Assembly (NCBI GenBank): GCA_947626185.1
Contig: CANQRD010000005.1
Location: forward strand, 1-51,500
DNA length: 51,500 nucleotides
Reading direction: 5' to 3'
Source of the DNA: an uncultured Flavobacterium sp.
GTDB taxonomy: Bacteria > Bacteroidota > Bacteroidia > Flavobacteriales > Flavobacteriaceae
In this document: positions 43,788 to 51,500 of the stretch, piece after piece
How positions within the stretch are numbered: position 1 is the stretch's first letter
How the letters are laid out: every line of letters begins with the position of its first letter
Notes under the pieces: generated by a model
Told to the model about the DNA's origin: nothing
Seen by the model: the letters and a program-made list of their open reading frames with translations, nothing else
The model's database searches: none
Translations under genes and position numbers: made by a program

Positions 43788-44744
43788 TTATTGAACAATA
43801 ACCTCTTCTACTTCATTTACATCCGTAGTATCTTGATTTTCAGAATTACTTTCTTCTAACTCTAATTTGCTCCAAATAATATCTCCTTCTGCATCTTTAG
43901 GGTTTTGAGGTTTAGTACCATTTAATGAAATTACATAAGAAGATACTTTTTCAATTTCAGATGGTTTTAGTGTTTTTTTCCAGTCTACCATTCCTTTTCC
44001 AGGTCTACCTCCTTCAGCAATAGTATGGAAAATATTTTTCATCCCACCTCCCAAAATCCAGTAATCATCAGTTAAATTAGGTCCAACTCCACCTCCACCA
44101 TCTGATTGATGGCACACTGCACAATTTGTCTCAAATATTTGTTTACCTGCAGCTAGAGAAGAAGCATCTGACAAATATTGTGCTTGATCTGCAGTAATCA
44201 TATCAGGCGCATTTCTTTTATATTCTTCTACTTGCTCTTTTGCAATTGCCATTGATTTGTCAAATTCAGTAATCTGACTATCTCCTCCAAACAAATGATA
44301 TTTAAACAAATAAACCACGCCGAAAATAATAGTTATGTAGAAAAGACCAACCCACCAAGGTGGTAAATCATTGTCTAATTCTTTAATACCATCGTAGTCA
44401 TGGTCTAACAGCAATGTGTTTTCTTGATCCAATTCCTTGGTTCTAGTCATTTTCTGCATGAATTTTTTAACCCACGGTTTTTCAGAGAAAGGAATGTTTT
44501 CTATTCTTTCTTTTTCAGCTATTTCTTCAGGGCTCATCAATCTTGTAAGCACCTTACTTGTTGCAGCTCCTACAATCTCAACTGCTACAGTAGCGAAAAT
44601 GAATAACCCCATTAGAACAAGAGCTTCTGGATGCTCAATAAAAGCTGGTTTTTGTGGTGTTCCACCCATCAACCATTCTATTAAAATAAAGTATATTAAA
44701 AATAATAGTGGTACTCTTACATATACAGGGAAAAACTTTTTCAT
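43788..44744 (-). CDS. ccoP: cbb3-type oxidase subunit III, mono-haem CcoP
   Basis: 318-aa membrane-anchored cytochrome c. Two N-terminal helices (about 8-27 and 42-62) and the CcoP N-terminal segment with DHDYDGIKELDNDLPPWWVGLFY precede a third helix and one cytochrome c domain. Only one haem motif is present (CAVCH, 208-212, with distal Met likely in GKGMVDW); classical CcoP has two. After the haem domain is an acidic tail rich in Glu, Asn and Asp. The ATG overlaps the ccoQ stop by four bases. Confidence 0.94.
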   Translation of the reverse strand: MKKFFPVYVRVPLLFLIYFILIEWLMGGTPQKPAFIEHPEALVLMGLFIFATVAVEIVGAATSKVLTRLMSPEEIAEKERIENIPFSEKPWVKKFMQKMTRTKELDQENTLLLDHDYDGIKELDNDLPPWWVGLFYITIIFGVVYLFKYHLFGGDSQITEFDKSMAIAKEQVEEYKRNAPDMITADQAQYLSDASSLAAGKQIFETNCAVCHQSDGGGGVGPNLTDDYWILGGGMKNIFHTIAEGGRPGKGMVDWKKTLKPSEIEKVSSYVISLNGTKPQNPKDAEGDIIWSKLELEESNSENQDTTDVNEVEEVIVQ

Positions 44745-44947
44745 AATTTATTTGAATTAGGATCAACATTTGTCTTGTCTTCATCTAGGAAGGGCATATT
44801 GCTCAATTCTTCTATTGTTTCTTTCTTATAGGTTAATACCCATACGAATAATCCAACAAAAAAAGTAAAGAAAATCAAAAGAGAAATGATTGGATAAATT
44901 TCTATTCCTCCTATTGTTTCCATAGTATGTTTTATAAATTTCAACAT
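44741..44947 (-). CDS. ccoQ: cbb3-type oxidase subunit CcoQ
   Basis: 68-aa single-helix protein: IEIYPIISLLIFFTFFVGLFVWVL, then a charged tail including LSNMPFLDEDK. CcoQ stabilises the association of CcoP with the core. Met 44923 is a possible shorter start. It begins 18 bases after ccoNO and overlaps ccoP by four bases (ATGA). Confidence 0.9.
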   Translation of the reverse strand: MLKFIKHTMETIGGIEIYPIISLLIFFTFFVGLFVWVLTYKKETIEELSNMPFLDEDKTNVDPNSNKL

Positions 44948-44965
44948 AGTTTCTCTATTTTTTGA

Positions 44966-47149
44966 TTATTCTTCCACTCTGTTTTTAATATCTGTACCTA
45001 AACGTTGTAAATAAGCAATCATAGCAACAATCTCTCTTTTGCTCATAGGTACAAATTCTTGTCCTTTCTCTAATGCTATTTGTTGACTTGCTTGATATGA
45101 AGCCTTATAATCAGGATCTCCTTCTAAATTTAAAGCAATTTGTTCGCTTTGAATTCTCATCGACTCTCTTGCATTAGCAATATCCTCGTCTGTATATGGC
45201 ACTCCTAGCGTTTGCATAACGCTCATTTTTTTCTCTATTGTAGAATAATCAGCTTCTTTATTGTCAAATAACCATTTATAACCAGGCATAATTGATCCTG
45301 GAGAAGTTGATTGCGGATCATACATATGGTTGTAATGCCAATTATCAGAATATCTTTGTCCTACTCTAAATAAATCTGGCCCTGTTCTTTTAGATCCCCA
45401 TAAGAATGGATGATCATAAACATATTCTCCTGATTTTGAATACTCTCCATATCTTTCTACTTCAGAACGGAAAGGACGAATCATTTGTGAGTGACAGCCC
45501 ACACATCCTTCTCTAATGTATAAGTCTCTACCTTCTAATTCTAACGGTGTATAAGGTTTAACACTTGCTATTGTTGGTATATTAGATTTAACAAAAATAG
45601 TTGGTATAATCTGTACAATACCTCCAATTAAAATAGCAATTGTAGTAAGTATTGTAAACTGAATTGGTCTTCTTTCTAACCAAGTATGCCATCCTTCTCC
45701 TTTTAATCGATGAGCAGAAATTTTAGTCAATGCTGGAGCTTCAGCCAATTCATCTTCTACTGGCTTACCTGCGCGAACTGTTTTGTATACTAAATAAATA
45801 AGCACAAACAATCCAACAAGATATAATGCACCACCAATTGCTCTCATTACATACATTGGCATAATTGCTGTAACAGTTTCTAAGAAGTTACCATATTTTA
45901 ATGTACCTGATGGATCAAAATCTTTCCACATTAAATGTTGAGAAAAACCAGCCACATACATAGGAATAGCATATAGAATAATTCCTAAAGTACCTATCCA
46001 AAAATGGAAGTTAGCTAGTGATCTTGAATACAATTCTGTTTTGGTCATTCTTGGAATTAACCAATAAATCATACCAAAAGTCATAAATCCATTCCAAGCC
46101 AATGCTCCTACGTGTACGTGAGCAATGATCCAATCTGTATAGTGAGCAATAGCGTTTACGTTCTTTAGCGAAAGCATTGGTCCTTCAAACGTAGCCATAC
46201 CATACCCTGTGATACCTACTACAAAAAATTTCAATACTGGATCTACACGAACTTTATCCCACGCTCCTCTAAGTGTTAGTAATCCATTAATCATACCACC
46301 CCAAGATGGTGCGATAAGCATTACTGAAAAAACAACTCCTAAATTTTGCGCCCATTCTGGCAAAGCTGTATATAATAAATGATGAGGACCCGCCCAGATA
46401 TATAAGAAAATTAACGACCAAAAGTGAATAATTGACAGTCTATATGAATAAATAGGTCTATTAGCCGCTTTAGGTAAAAAGTAATACATCAGTCCTAAGA
46501 ATGGTGTGGTTAAGAAAAATGCAACCGCATTATGCCCATACCACCATTGAACCAAAGCATCTTGAACACCTGCATATACTGAATAGGATTTAAAAGCGCT
46601 TACTGGCAACTCTAGTGAGTTGAAAATATGTAACACAGCTACAGTAACAAATGTTGCTAAATAAAACCAAATTGCAACATAAATATGACGTTCTCTACGA
46701 TTAATAATTGTCATAATCATATTTAAACCGAATACCACCCAAACAATAGCAATAGCTATGTCTATTGGCCATTCTAGTTCAGCATATTCTTTTGACGAAG
46801 TAAAACCTAATGGTAAAGTAATTGCCGCAGCTACAATAATAAGCTGCCAGCCATAAAAATGAATGCTAGACAATACATTGCTATACATTCTCGATTTACA
46901 AAGTCTTTGTAAAGAATAGTATATCCCAGCAAAAATGGCATTACCTACAAAGGCAAAAATAACTGCATTTGTATGTAATGGTCTTAATCTTCCAAAACTT
47001 AAATATGGTATTCCATCGGTAAGATTTGGAAAAATAAACATTACTGCTAATAATAAACCTACAAGCATTCCTACGGCTCCAAATAATATTGAAGCATAAA
47101 GAAACTTCTTTACAATTTTGTTGTCATAATAAAATTGTTGCACTTCCAT
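44966..47149 (-). CDS. ccoN: cbb3-type oxidase fused subunits I and II (CcoNO)
   Basis: 727-aa fusion of catalytic CcoN (about 1-470) and mono-haem CcoO (about 490-727). CcoN has twelve or more helices and the metal ligands: low-spin haem His59 (RPLHTNAV), His206 (CuB, WYGHNAV), His256-257 (AGPHH) and His344/His346 (AHVHVG). The CcoO part starts with a helix (TILTTIAILIGGIVQII) and carries the haem c motif CVGCHSQ (549-555). This is the terminal oxidase used at low oxygen, pumping protons. The fusion is frequent in Bacteroidota. It starts five bases after ccoS. Confidence 0.96.
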   Translation of the reverse strand: MEVQQFYYDNKIVKKFLYASILFGAVGMLVGLLLAVMFIFPNLTDGIPYLSFGRLRPLHTNAVIFAFVGNAIFAGIYYSLQRLCKSRMYSNVLSSIHFYGWQLIIVAAAITLPLGFTSSKEYAELEWPIDIAIAIVWVVFGLNMIMTIINRRERHIYVAIWFYLATFVTVAVLHIFNSLELPVSAFKSYSVYAGVQDALVQWWYGHNAVAFFLTTPFLGLMYYFLPKAANRPIYSYRLSIIHFWSLIFLYIWAGPHHLLYTALPEWAQNLGVVFSVMLIAPSWGGMINGLLTLRGAWDKVRVDPVLKFFVVGITGYGMATFEGPMLSLKNVNAIAHYTDWIIAHVHVGALAWNGFMTFGMIYWLIPRMTKTELYSRSLANFHFWIGTLGIILYAIPMYVAGFSQHLMWKDFDPSGTLKYGNFLETVTAIMPMYVMRAIGGALYLVGLFVLIYLVYKTVRAGKPVEDELAEAPALTKISAHRLKGEGWHTWLERRPIQFTILTTIAILIGGIVQIIPTIFVKSNIPTIASVKPYTPLELEGRDLYIREGCVGCHSQMIRPFRSEVERYGEYSKSGEYVYDHPFLWGSKRTGPDLFRVGQRYSDNWHYNHMYDPQSTSPGSIMPGYKWLFDNKEADYSTIEKKMSVMQTLGVPYTDEDIANARESMRIQSEQIALNLEGDPDYKASYQASQQIALEKGQEFVPMSKREIVAMIAYLQRLGTDIKNRVEE

Positions 47150-47154
47150 AGTTG

Positions 47155-47364
47155 TTAATATTTGATTTTATTTTTATTCTTTGGGATAATATTGTCTGTG
47201 CTCTTTGTTTCTTTTTCTTTTTTCAATTCATCATCAAACAACATTCTTACCGAGGGTGTATAGTCATCATCAAACTGTCCGCTTTTTACAGACTTGATGA
47301 AAAAATACAGAAAAATTCCTGCAACAAATACACTAATGCTTATTAAGAAATAAATAACACTCAT
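47155..47364 (-). CDS. ccoS: cbb3-type oxidase assembly protein CcoS
   Basis: 69-aa protein with one N-terminal helix (IYFLISISVFVAGIFLYFFI), then the typical KSGQFDDDYTPSVRMLFDDE. CcoS is required for cofactor insertion into CcoN. It is the first gene of the oxidase operon, downstream of an FNR-like site and a -7-like box, and lies five bases before ccoNO. Confidence 0.93.
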   Translation of the reverse strand: MSVIYFLISISVFVAGIFLYFFIKSVKSGQFDDDYTPSVRMLFDDELKKEKETKSTDNIIPKNKNKIKY

Positions 47365-47381
47365 ACCTCAAATTCTAAAAA

Positions 47382-47425
47382 CGAAGTTAACACAATATCT
47401 TATCTAAAAATATGATATATATCAT
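47382..47425 (-). promoter_or_regulatory. FNR-type site and promoter box upstream of ccoS
   Basis: A palindrome ATGATATATATCAT (47412-47425) matches TTGAT-N4-ATCAA at eight of ten defined positions. On the minus strand a -7-like TAACTTCG (47389-47382) begins 29.5 nt from the dyad centre. If the T of the box is at -12, the dyad lies at -41.5, the class II activation position. The box has one mismatch from TAnnTTTG. Leader to ccoS about 12 nt. Confidence 0.6.
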
Positions 47426-47447
47426 TAAAATCCTATAATTAATTTTT

Positions 47448-49829
47448 TTATTTTATTTTTTTACCATAATAATTTGTAGATATAGTAACAAAAGTTATAA
47501 TAGTAAATGTGCTGATAGGCATTAAAATAGCAGCTAACAAAGGTGACATTAAATTCATTATTGAAACCGTAATGCCAATTACATTATAAGTCAAAGCCAG
47601 TACATAACTACGTTTGATTGTTTTAATGGATCTTTTCGAAAAGGTTAAAAAACTTAACAAATAACTAAATTCTTTTGCATCTAGAATTGCATCACTTGCT
47701 GGTGTAAAAACATTGATATTTTCAGAAATGGAAATCCCAACATTGCTTTGTGCTAATGCACCAGCGTCATTTAATCCGTCACCAATCATCATTACGTTCG
47801 ATCCCTTTGCTTGTAATTGTTTAATGTATTCTAATTTTTCTTCTGGTTTTTGATTAAAAGCATAATGTGTTGTTTTAGGTAAAATTTGCTCTAACGCTTC
47901 TTTTTCTCCTTCGTTATCGCCAGATAGAATAAATAGCTTATACTTGTTTTTATCTAAGTTTTTAAACAATGCTGAAAGTCCTTCTCTATAATAGTTAACA
48001 AAAACAAATTTTCCGTAATACTCATTATCTATCGCTATAAAAACAACTGTTTCATTAATAGTATCTAGCTCATCAATATCAATAAGTTTTGCGGATCCAA
48101 TTTTATAAACACTTTTATTTATTTCACCTACAATTCCTTTTCCTGTAATTTCTTCAAAAAACGCAGGTTTTACAATAACCTTTGACTGTAAAAAGGAATA
48201 CAACTTTCTGCTTAAAGGGTGATTAGAACCTCGAACCAAGTTTTTAATAGCTGCTTGTTGATCTTTCGTTAATTCTTTTCCATAATACTTTATTGTGGAT
48301 TGCGCATTTGTTGTAATTGTTCCTGTTTTATCAAAAACAATTGTGTCTACTTTTGCCATTTGTTCTACAACGGTTACATTTTTTAAGTAGAACTTTTTTC
48401 TTCCTAAAATTCGAATAGCATTTCCTAATGTAAATGGAGCAGTTAATGCTAAAGCACAAGGACAAGCCACAATTAGAATAGCGGTTAAAACATTAAAAGC
48501 ACTATTAATATTTACAAATACCCAGCCTAAGAAAGCTAATGTGGCAATAATTAAAAGTGTTGGTGTAAAATAGTGACTGATTGTATCAGTTATTGTTTTG
48601 TACTTAACCGATACTTTTTTCTGGAAAACCTCATTGCTCCACAATTGAGTAAGATAACTCTGAGATACTTTATTAATAACTTCAACTTCTATTATTTCTC
48701 CCACTTGTTTTCCTCCAGCAAATAATTTATCTCCTGATTTTTTTTCTAATGGAATTGCCTCTCCAGTTACAAAACTATAATCAATAAATGCCCTTTCTGA
48801 AAGTAAAATAGAATCTACTGGTAATAACTCTTGGTTTCTAATCAATAATCGATCACCTTTTTCTACATTGTATATCTGCACTGGTTTTTCACTGCCATCT
48901 TTTTCAATTTTGGTAATCGCGATAGGAAAATAAGATTTATAATCGCGCTCAAACGACAAGAAGTTATAAGTACGTTGCTGAAACAATTTTCCTAATAACA
49001 TAAAGAAAACCAGCATTGTCATACTATCAAAAAAACCAGGTCCTAAATCAAAGATGATATCCACAGCACTACGAATAAACATAACAATGATTCCTAAAGA
49101 CATTGGAATATCTATCGTATAATTTTTTGTTTTAATTCCTTTCCACGCAGCAATATGATAAGGTGAAGCAGAATAAAAGAAAACAGGAAGTGATAACACT
49201 AAAATTAACCAACGGAAAAAGTTTTTATATTCTTCCATCCAAACATCATTGATGTTAAAATACTCAGGAAAAGACAACATCATTACATTTCCGTAGCAAA
49301 AAAAAGCAACGCCTATTTTATAAATCAAACTTCTATCAATAGAAGAAGGTTTCTCTTCGTAGTTCTTTAAACTTATGTAAGGTTCGTAACCTATTTTACT
49401 CAACAACAAAACAATCTGTTGTAAGGAAGATTGAGAAGAGTCAAAAGTAATAGTTACTTTTTTTTCTGGAAAGTTAACCAACGAACGGTAAATCCCTTTA
49501 TCTAATTTCTGAAGATTTTCTAAAATCCAGATACATGAACTACAGTGAATATGCGGAATATACAAAGAAACAATTGATGTATTTTCTTCGTTAAAATCTA
49601 ATAACTTCTCAACTATTTCCTGATTAGCTAAAAAATCGTATTTACCAGTAATATCTTCTGGAGTTGCTCCAGGAGAATTCTGAAAATCATAATAACAAGA
49701 TAAATCATTATCACTAAAAATTTCATACACTGTTTTACAACCATTACAACAGAAAACTTTTTCGTCAAAATCAATACGATTAAAAACCGTAACATCGTTA
49801 CCGCAATGGAAACATTCCAATTTACTCAT
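47448..49829 (-). CDS. ccoI: Heavy-metal P-type ATPase CcoI
   Basis: 793-aa copper-transporting P1B ATPase of the CcoI/FixI group, needed to supply copper to cbb3 oxidase. N-terminal zinc-finger-like part CFHCGNDV...FCCNGCKTVYE, then a metal-binding domain HCSSCIW (Cys96, Cys99). Transport motif ACPCALALTAPF, phosphorylation FDKTGTITT, ATP-binding GSNHPLSRKL and GDGLNDAGALAQ are intact. About eight helices. It lies upstream of ccoS on the same strand with 83 bp between. A -7-like box (49861-49854) and FNR-like site are at 49884-49897. Confidence 0.95.
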   Translation of the reverse strand: MSKLECFHCGNDVTVFNRIDFDEKVFCCNGCKTVYEIFSDNDLSCYYDFQNSPGATPEDITGKYDFLANQEIVEKLLDFNEENTSIVSLYIPHIHCSSCIWILENLQKLDKGIYRSLVNFPEKKVTITFDSSQSSLQQIVLLLSKIGYEPYISLKNYEEKPSSIDRSLIYKIGVAFFCYGNVMMLSFPEYFNINDVWMEEYKNFFRWLILVLSLPVFFYSASPYHIAAWKGIKTKNYTIDIPMSLGIIVMFIRSAVDIIFDLGPGFFDSMTMLVFFMLLGKLFQQRTYNFLSFERDYKSYFPIAITKIEKDGSEKPVQIYNVEKGDRLLIRNQELLPVDSILLSERAFIDYSFVTGEAIPLEKKSGDKLFAGGKQVGEIIEVEVINKVSQSYLTQLWSNEVFQKKVSVKYKTITDTISHYFTPTLLIIATLAFLGWVFVNINSAFNVLTAILIVACPCALALTAPFTLGNAIRILGRKKFYLKNVTVVEQMAKVDTIVFDKTGTITTNAQSTIKYYGKELTKDQQAAIKNLVRGSNHPLSRKLYSFLQSKVIVKPAFFEEITGKGIVGEINKSVYKIGSAKLIDIDELDTINETVVFIAIDNEYYGKFVFVNYYREGLSALFKNLDKNKYKLFILSGDNEGEKEALEQILPKTTHYAFNQKPEEKLEYIKQLQAKGSNVMMIGDGLNDAGALAQSNVGISISENINVFTPASDAILDAKEFSYLLSFLTFSKRSIKTIKRSYVLALTYNVIGITVSIMNLMSPLLAAILMPISTFTIITFVTISTNYYGKKIK

Positions 49830-49853
49830 ATAATTTGCTCATTTTACCCATAA

Positions 49854-49915
49854 CAAAGGTGATAGTTAATTCTCCTAAAATTTATGACATTTATCAGTAA
49901 AACACACTATCTTTG
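49854..49915. promoter_or_regulatory. ccoI/fnr divergent promoter with an FNR-type site
   Basis: One FNR-like dyad ATGACATTTATCAG (49884-49897, TGA-N6-TCA). For ccoI, CACCTTTG (49861-49854, minus strand, one mismatch) begins 29.5 nt from the centre, so the dyad would sit at -41.5. For the regulator, TATCTTTG (49908-49915, plus strand, perfect) places the same dyad near -30, over the -33 region, suggesting repression. Confidence 0.55.
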
Positions 49916-49956
49916 CTACGATATTTGATTTTTGTATAAATGATTCTTTTTTTAGT

Positions 49957-50640
49957 ATGGGCAGATGTGAACAATGTATGATTAGAGAATTTAGTTCTCT
50001 TAAAGCTTTAACAAGAGAAGAGCTTTTAACTATTTCAGAAACTAAAACAGATTTTATTATACGAAAAGGTGAAAATCTATTCTTAGAAGGTGAAAATTTG
50101 AATGGAGTTTATTGCATCAAAGAAGGCTTTTGCAAACTAACTAAGCTAAATTCTAACGGAAAAGATTCAATTGTCAAACTGGCAAAAAAAGGAGATTTAC
50201 TTGGTCAGCGTTCGATTATTAATGAAGAAAAATCAAACCTTACAGCTACCGCTTTAGAAGATTTGGAAGTTTGCTTTATTCCTAAAAAAGAAATGTTGGA
50301 TCACTTTACCAACAACAACAAATTTTCCCTTTTAATTACTCGCGATATTTGCTCTCATCTAAAAGATGCCGATCAAGACTTAGCAAATCATGCACATAAA
50401 ACTGTAAGAGAAAGACTGGCAATTATTCTACTAAAACTAGAAGAACTTGGTGGAACATCTACAGAAAACAACGCATTAAATATCAAGTTATCAAGGGAGG
50501 AATTAGCCAACTTAGTGGGGACTGCAACAGAGAGTTGTATTAGATTATTATCTGATTTAAAGAAAGACAACATCATTCAACTTAAAGGAAAAGATATTGT
50601 TCTTTTAAATAAAAAAGAACTTCAAGCATTGGCCAACTAA
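49957..50640 (+). CDS. Crp/Fnr family transcriptional regulator
   Basis: 227-aa regulator with a cyclic-nucleotide-binding-like sensor domain (about 20-140; FLEGENLNGVYCIKEG and KGDLLGQRSIINEE), a dimerisation helix (DADQDLANHAHKTVRERLAI) and a helix-turn-helix (SREELANLVGTATESCIRLL). The N-terminus has a CxxC (Cys4, Cys7) and further Cys at 53, 59 and 100; this could hold an iron-sulphur cluster, but the spacing differs from E. coli FNR (Cys20, 23, 29, 122), so oxygen sensing is inferred mainly from its position divergent to ccoI. Site-like sequences it may bind lie before ccoI, ccoS and itself. Confidence 0.9.
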   Translation: MGRCEQCMIREFSSLKALTREELLTISETKTDFIIRKGENLFLEGENLNGVYCIKEGFCKLTKLNSNGKDSIVKLAKKGDLLGQRSIINEEKSNLTATALEDLEVCFIPKKEMLDHFTNNNKFSLLITRDICSHLKDADQDLANHAHKTVRERLAIILLKLEELGGTSTENNALNIKLSREELANLVGTATESCIRLLSDLKKDNIIQLKGKDIVLLNKKELQALAN

Positions 50641-50721
50641 TTAACAACTAGTTTAAATCTTCTAAAAACAAATTAGCTAACTTTTTTATGCAAATGATGC
50701 AAAATACCTTATTTTCGCATA

Positions 50722-51500
50722 ATGAAGCATACTGAATTAATTAAGCATTTAAAGGAAATACTTAACACTCCTAAAAAAATAGTTATCATTCCACACAGAA
50801 ATCCAGATGGTGATGCAATTGGTTCATCTTTGGGTTTACATCATGTGGTAAAACAATTAGGGCATACTTCCACAATAGTTGCACCAAACGATATTCCTCA
50901 TTTTTTAGCTTGGATGCCGGGTTTTGAAGATATTTTAATTTACGATAACAATAAAGCCGAAGCACAAAAAGAGATTAAAAGCGCTGATTATATCTTCACG
51001 CTTGACTTCAATGCACTACACAGGACTGGTGATGAAATGGGAACGTATTTAGCTTCAATTTCCAAGCCTTTTATTATGATAGACCATCATCAAATGCCTG
51101 ATGATTATGCAATCTTAACTTTTTCCGACACATCTTTTGGTTCTACTTGTGAATTATTATTTACTATAATTGACCAAATGGGCTTCGAAGATAAAATTAA
51201 TAAAGATGCTGCTACCTGTATTTATACAGGTATAGTTACAGATTCTGGTTCTTTTAGATTTCCAAAAACAACTGCAAACACCCATAGAACAGTAGCTTTA
51301 TTGATTGAAAAAGGAATTGATAACTCAACTATTCACAATGCATTATTTGACAATAGCTCGTATAATCGTTTACAATTAATGGGAAGAGCGTTGCAAAATT
51401 TACATATTATACCAAATACGCAATCGTCTTATTTATATTTAAGCGAAAAAGATTTACATGAATTTACTCATCAAAAAGGTGATACCGAAGGCTTTGTAAA
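50722..51500 (+). CDS. DHH family phosphoesterase, partial at window end
   Basis: First 259 codons of a DHH/DHHA1 protein (NrnA-type), cut by the window edge. It has the motif PHRNPDGDAIGSS (24-36), LDFNALHRTG, DHH (121-123) and VTDSGSFRF, so the DHH domain is complete and the DHHA1 domain starts. NrnA proteins degrade nanoRNA or dephosphorylate pAp. ATG 50722 was chosen; the sequence TATTTTCG just upstream (50710-50717) resembles a -7 box, which would make the transcript nearly leaderless. Confidence 0.88.
   Translation, partial: MKHTELIKHLKEILNTPKKIVIIPHRNPDGDAIGSSLGLHHVVKQLGHTSTIVAPNDIPHFLAWMPGFEDILIYDNNKAEAQKEIKSADYIFTLDFNALHRTGDEMGTYLASISKPFIMIDHHQMPDDYAILTFSDTSFGSTCELLFTIIDQMGFEDKINKDAATCIYTGIVTDSGSFRFPKTTANTHRTVALLIEKGIDNSTIHNALFDNSSYNRLQLMGRALQNLHIIPNTQSSYLYLSEKDLHEFTHQKGDTEGFV

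Overview
The window is a chromosomal segment of a Bacteroidota bacterium, almost certainly a Flavobacteriaceae member. The DNA is AT-rich. Promoters follow the Bacteroidota pattern (TTTG or TTG, 19-20 nt, TAnnTTTG) and starts mostly lack Shine-Dalgarno sequences. The lineage-typical genes include CarB without its regulatory domain, DUF4290, DUF4295 and DUF5686 proteins, a cyclophilin-FKBP fusion and a fused CcoNO oxidase subunit. The genus cannot be fixed from this sequence. Nearly everything is core housekeeping; no prophage, integrative element, CRISPR array or intact insertion sequence is present.

Layout. 0.1-9.9 kb: rmuC, a tandem pair of paralogous secreted proteins of unknown function, carB, rpmH, nadC, two lipoproteins (one YceI-like), a YpdA-type reductase and a Fur-family regulator. 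10-16.8 kb: aromatic amino-acid permease, aroQ, a DUF5686 outer-membrane protein, then a leftward block murA, DUF4290, DUF493. 17-23.2 kb: an AAA_28 ATPase, a short RecQ, fmt, an HU protein, YqgE, a class IV aminotransferase, a START-like protein and tRNA-Met. 23.3-31.1 kb: a frameshifted lipoprotein gene, an OprO/P-like porin, prmA, clpS, rplS, trmD, an MFS transporter, the PPIase fusion and a serine/threonine dehydratase. 31.1-32.1 kb is a gene-free scar with a decayed transposase and a nested inverted repeat. 32-40.1 kb: a lipoprotein, a CBS/CysK-like enzyme, an S9 oligopeptidase, the ftsY operon, the rpmB-rpmG-DUF4295 operon, and an exonuclease/FAH-hydrolase/small-protein operon. 40.1-50.6 kb: a long AT-rich leader before a conserved hypothetical, then the complete cbb3 oxidase locus. 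The window ends inside a DHH phosphoesterase gene.

The best functional story is the cbb3 locus: ccoI, then ccoS-ccoNO-ccoQ-ccoP-ccoG-ccoH-SafE leftward, with a divergent Crp/Fnr regulator. Two TGA-N6-TCA dyads, one before ccoS and one in the ccoI/regulator gap, each lie exactly 29.5 nt from a -7-like box on the cco strand. That is the geometry of a class II FNR-activated promoter, and suggests the adjacent regulator switches on the oxidase when oxygen is low while possibly repressing itself.

Other points to check are MurA with Asp instead of the fosfomycin-target Cys, a mono-haem CcoP, and several genes whose longest reading frame starts at a TTG inside or just after the promoter. No clearly new multi-gene system was found.
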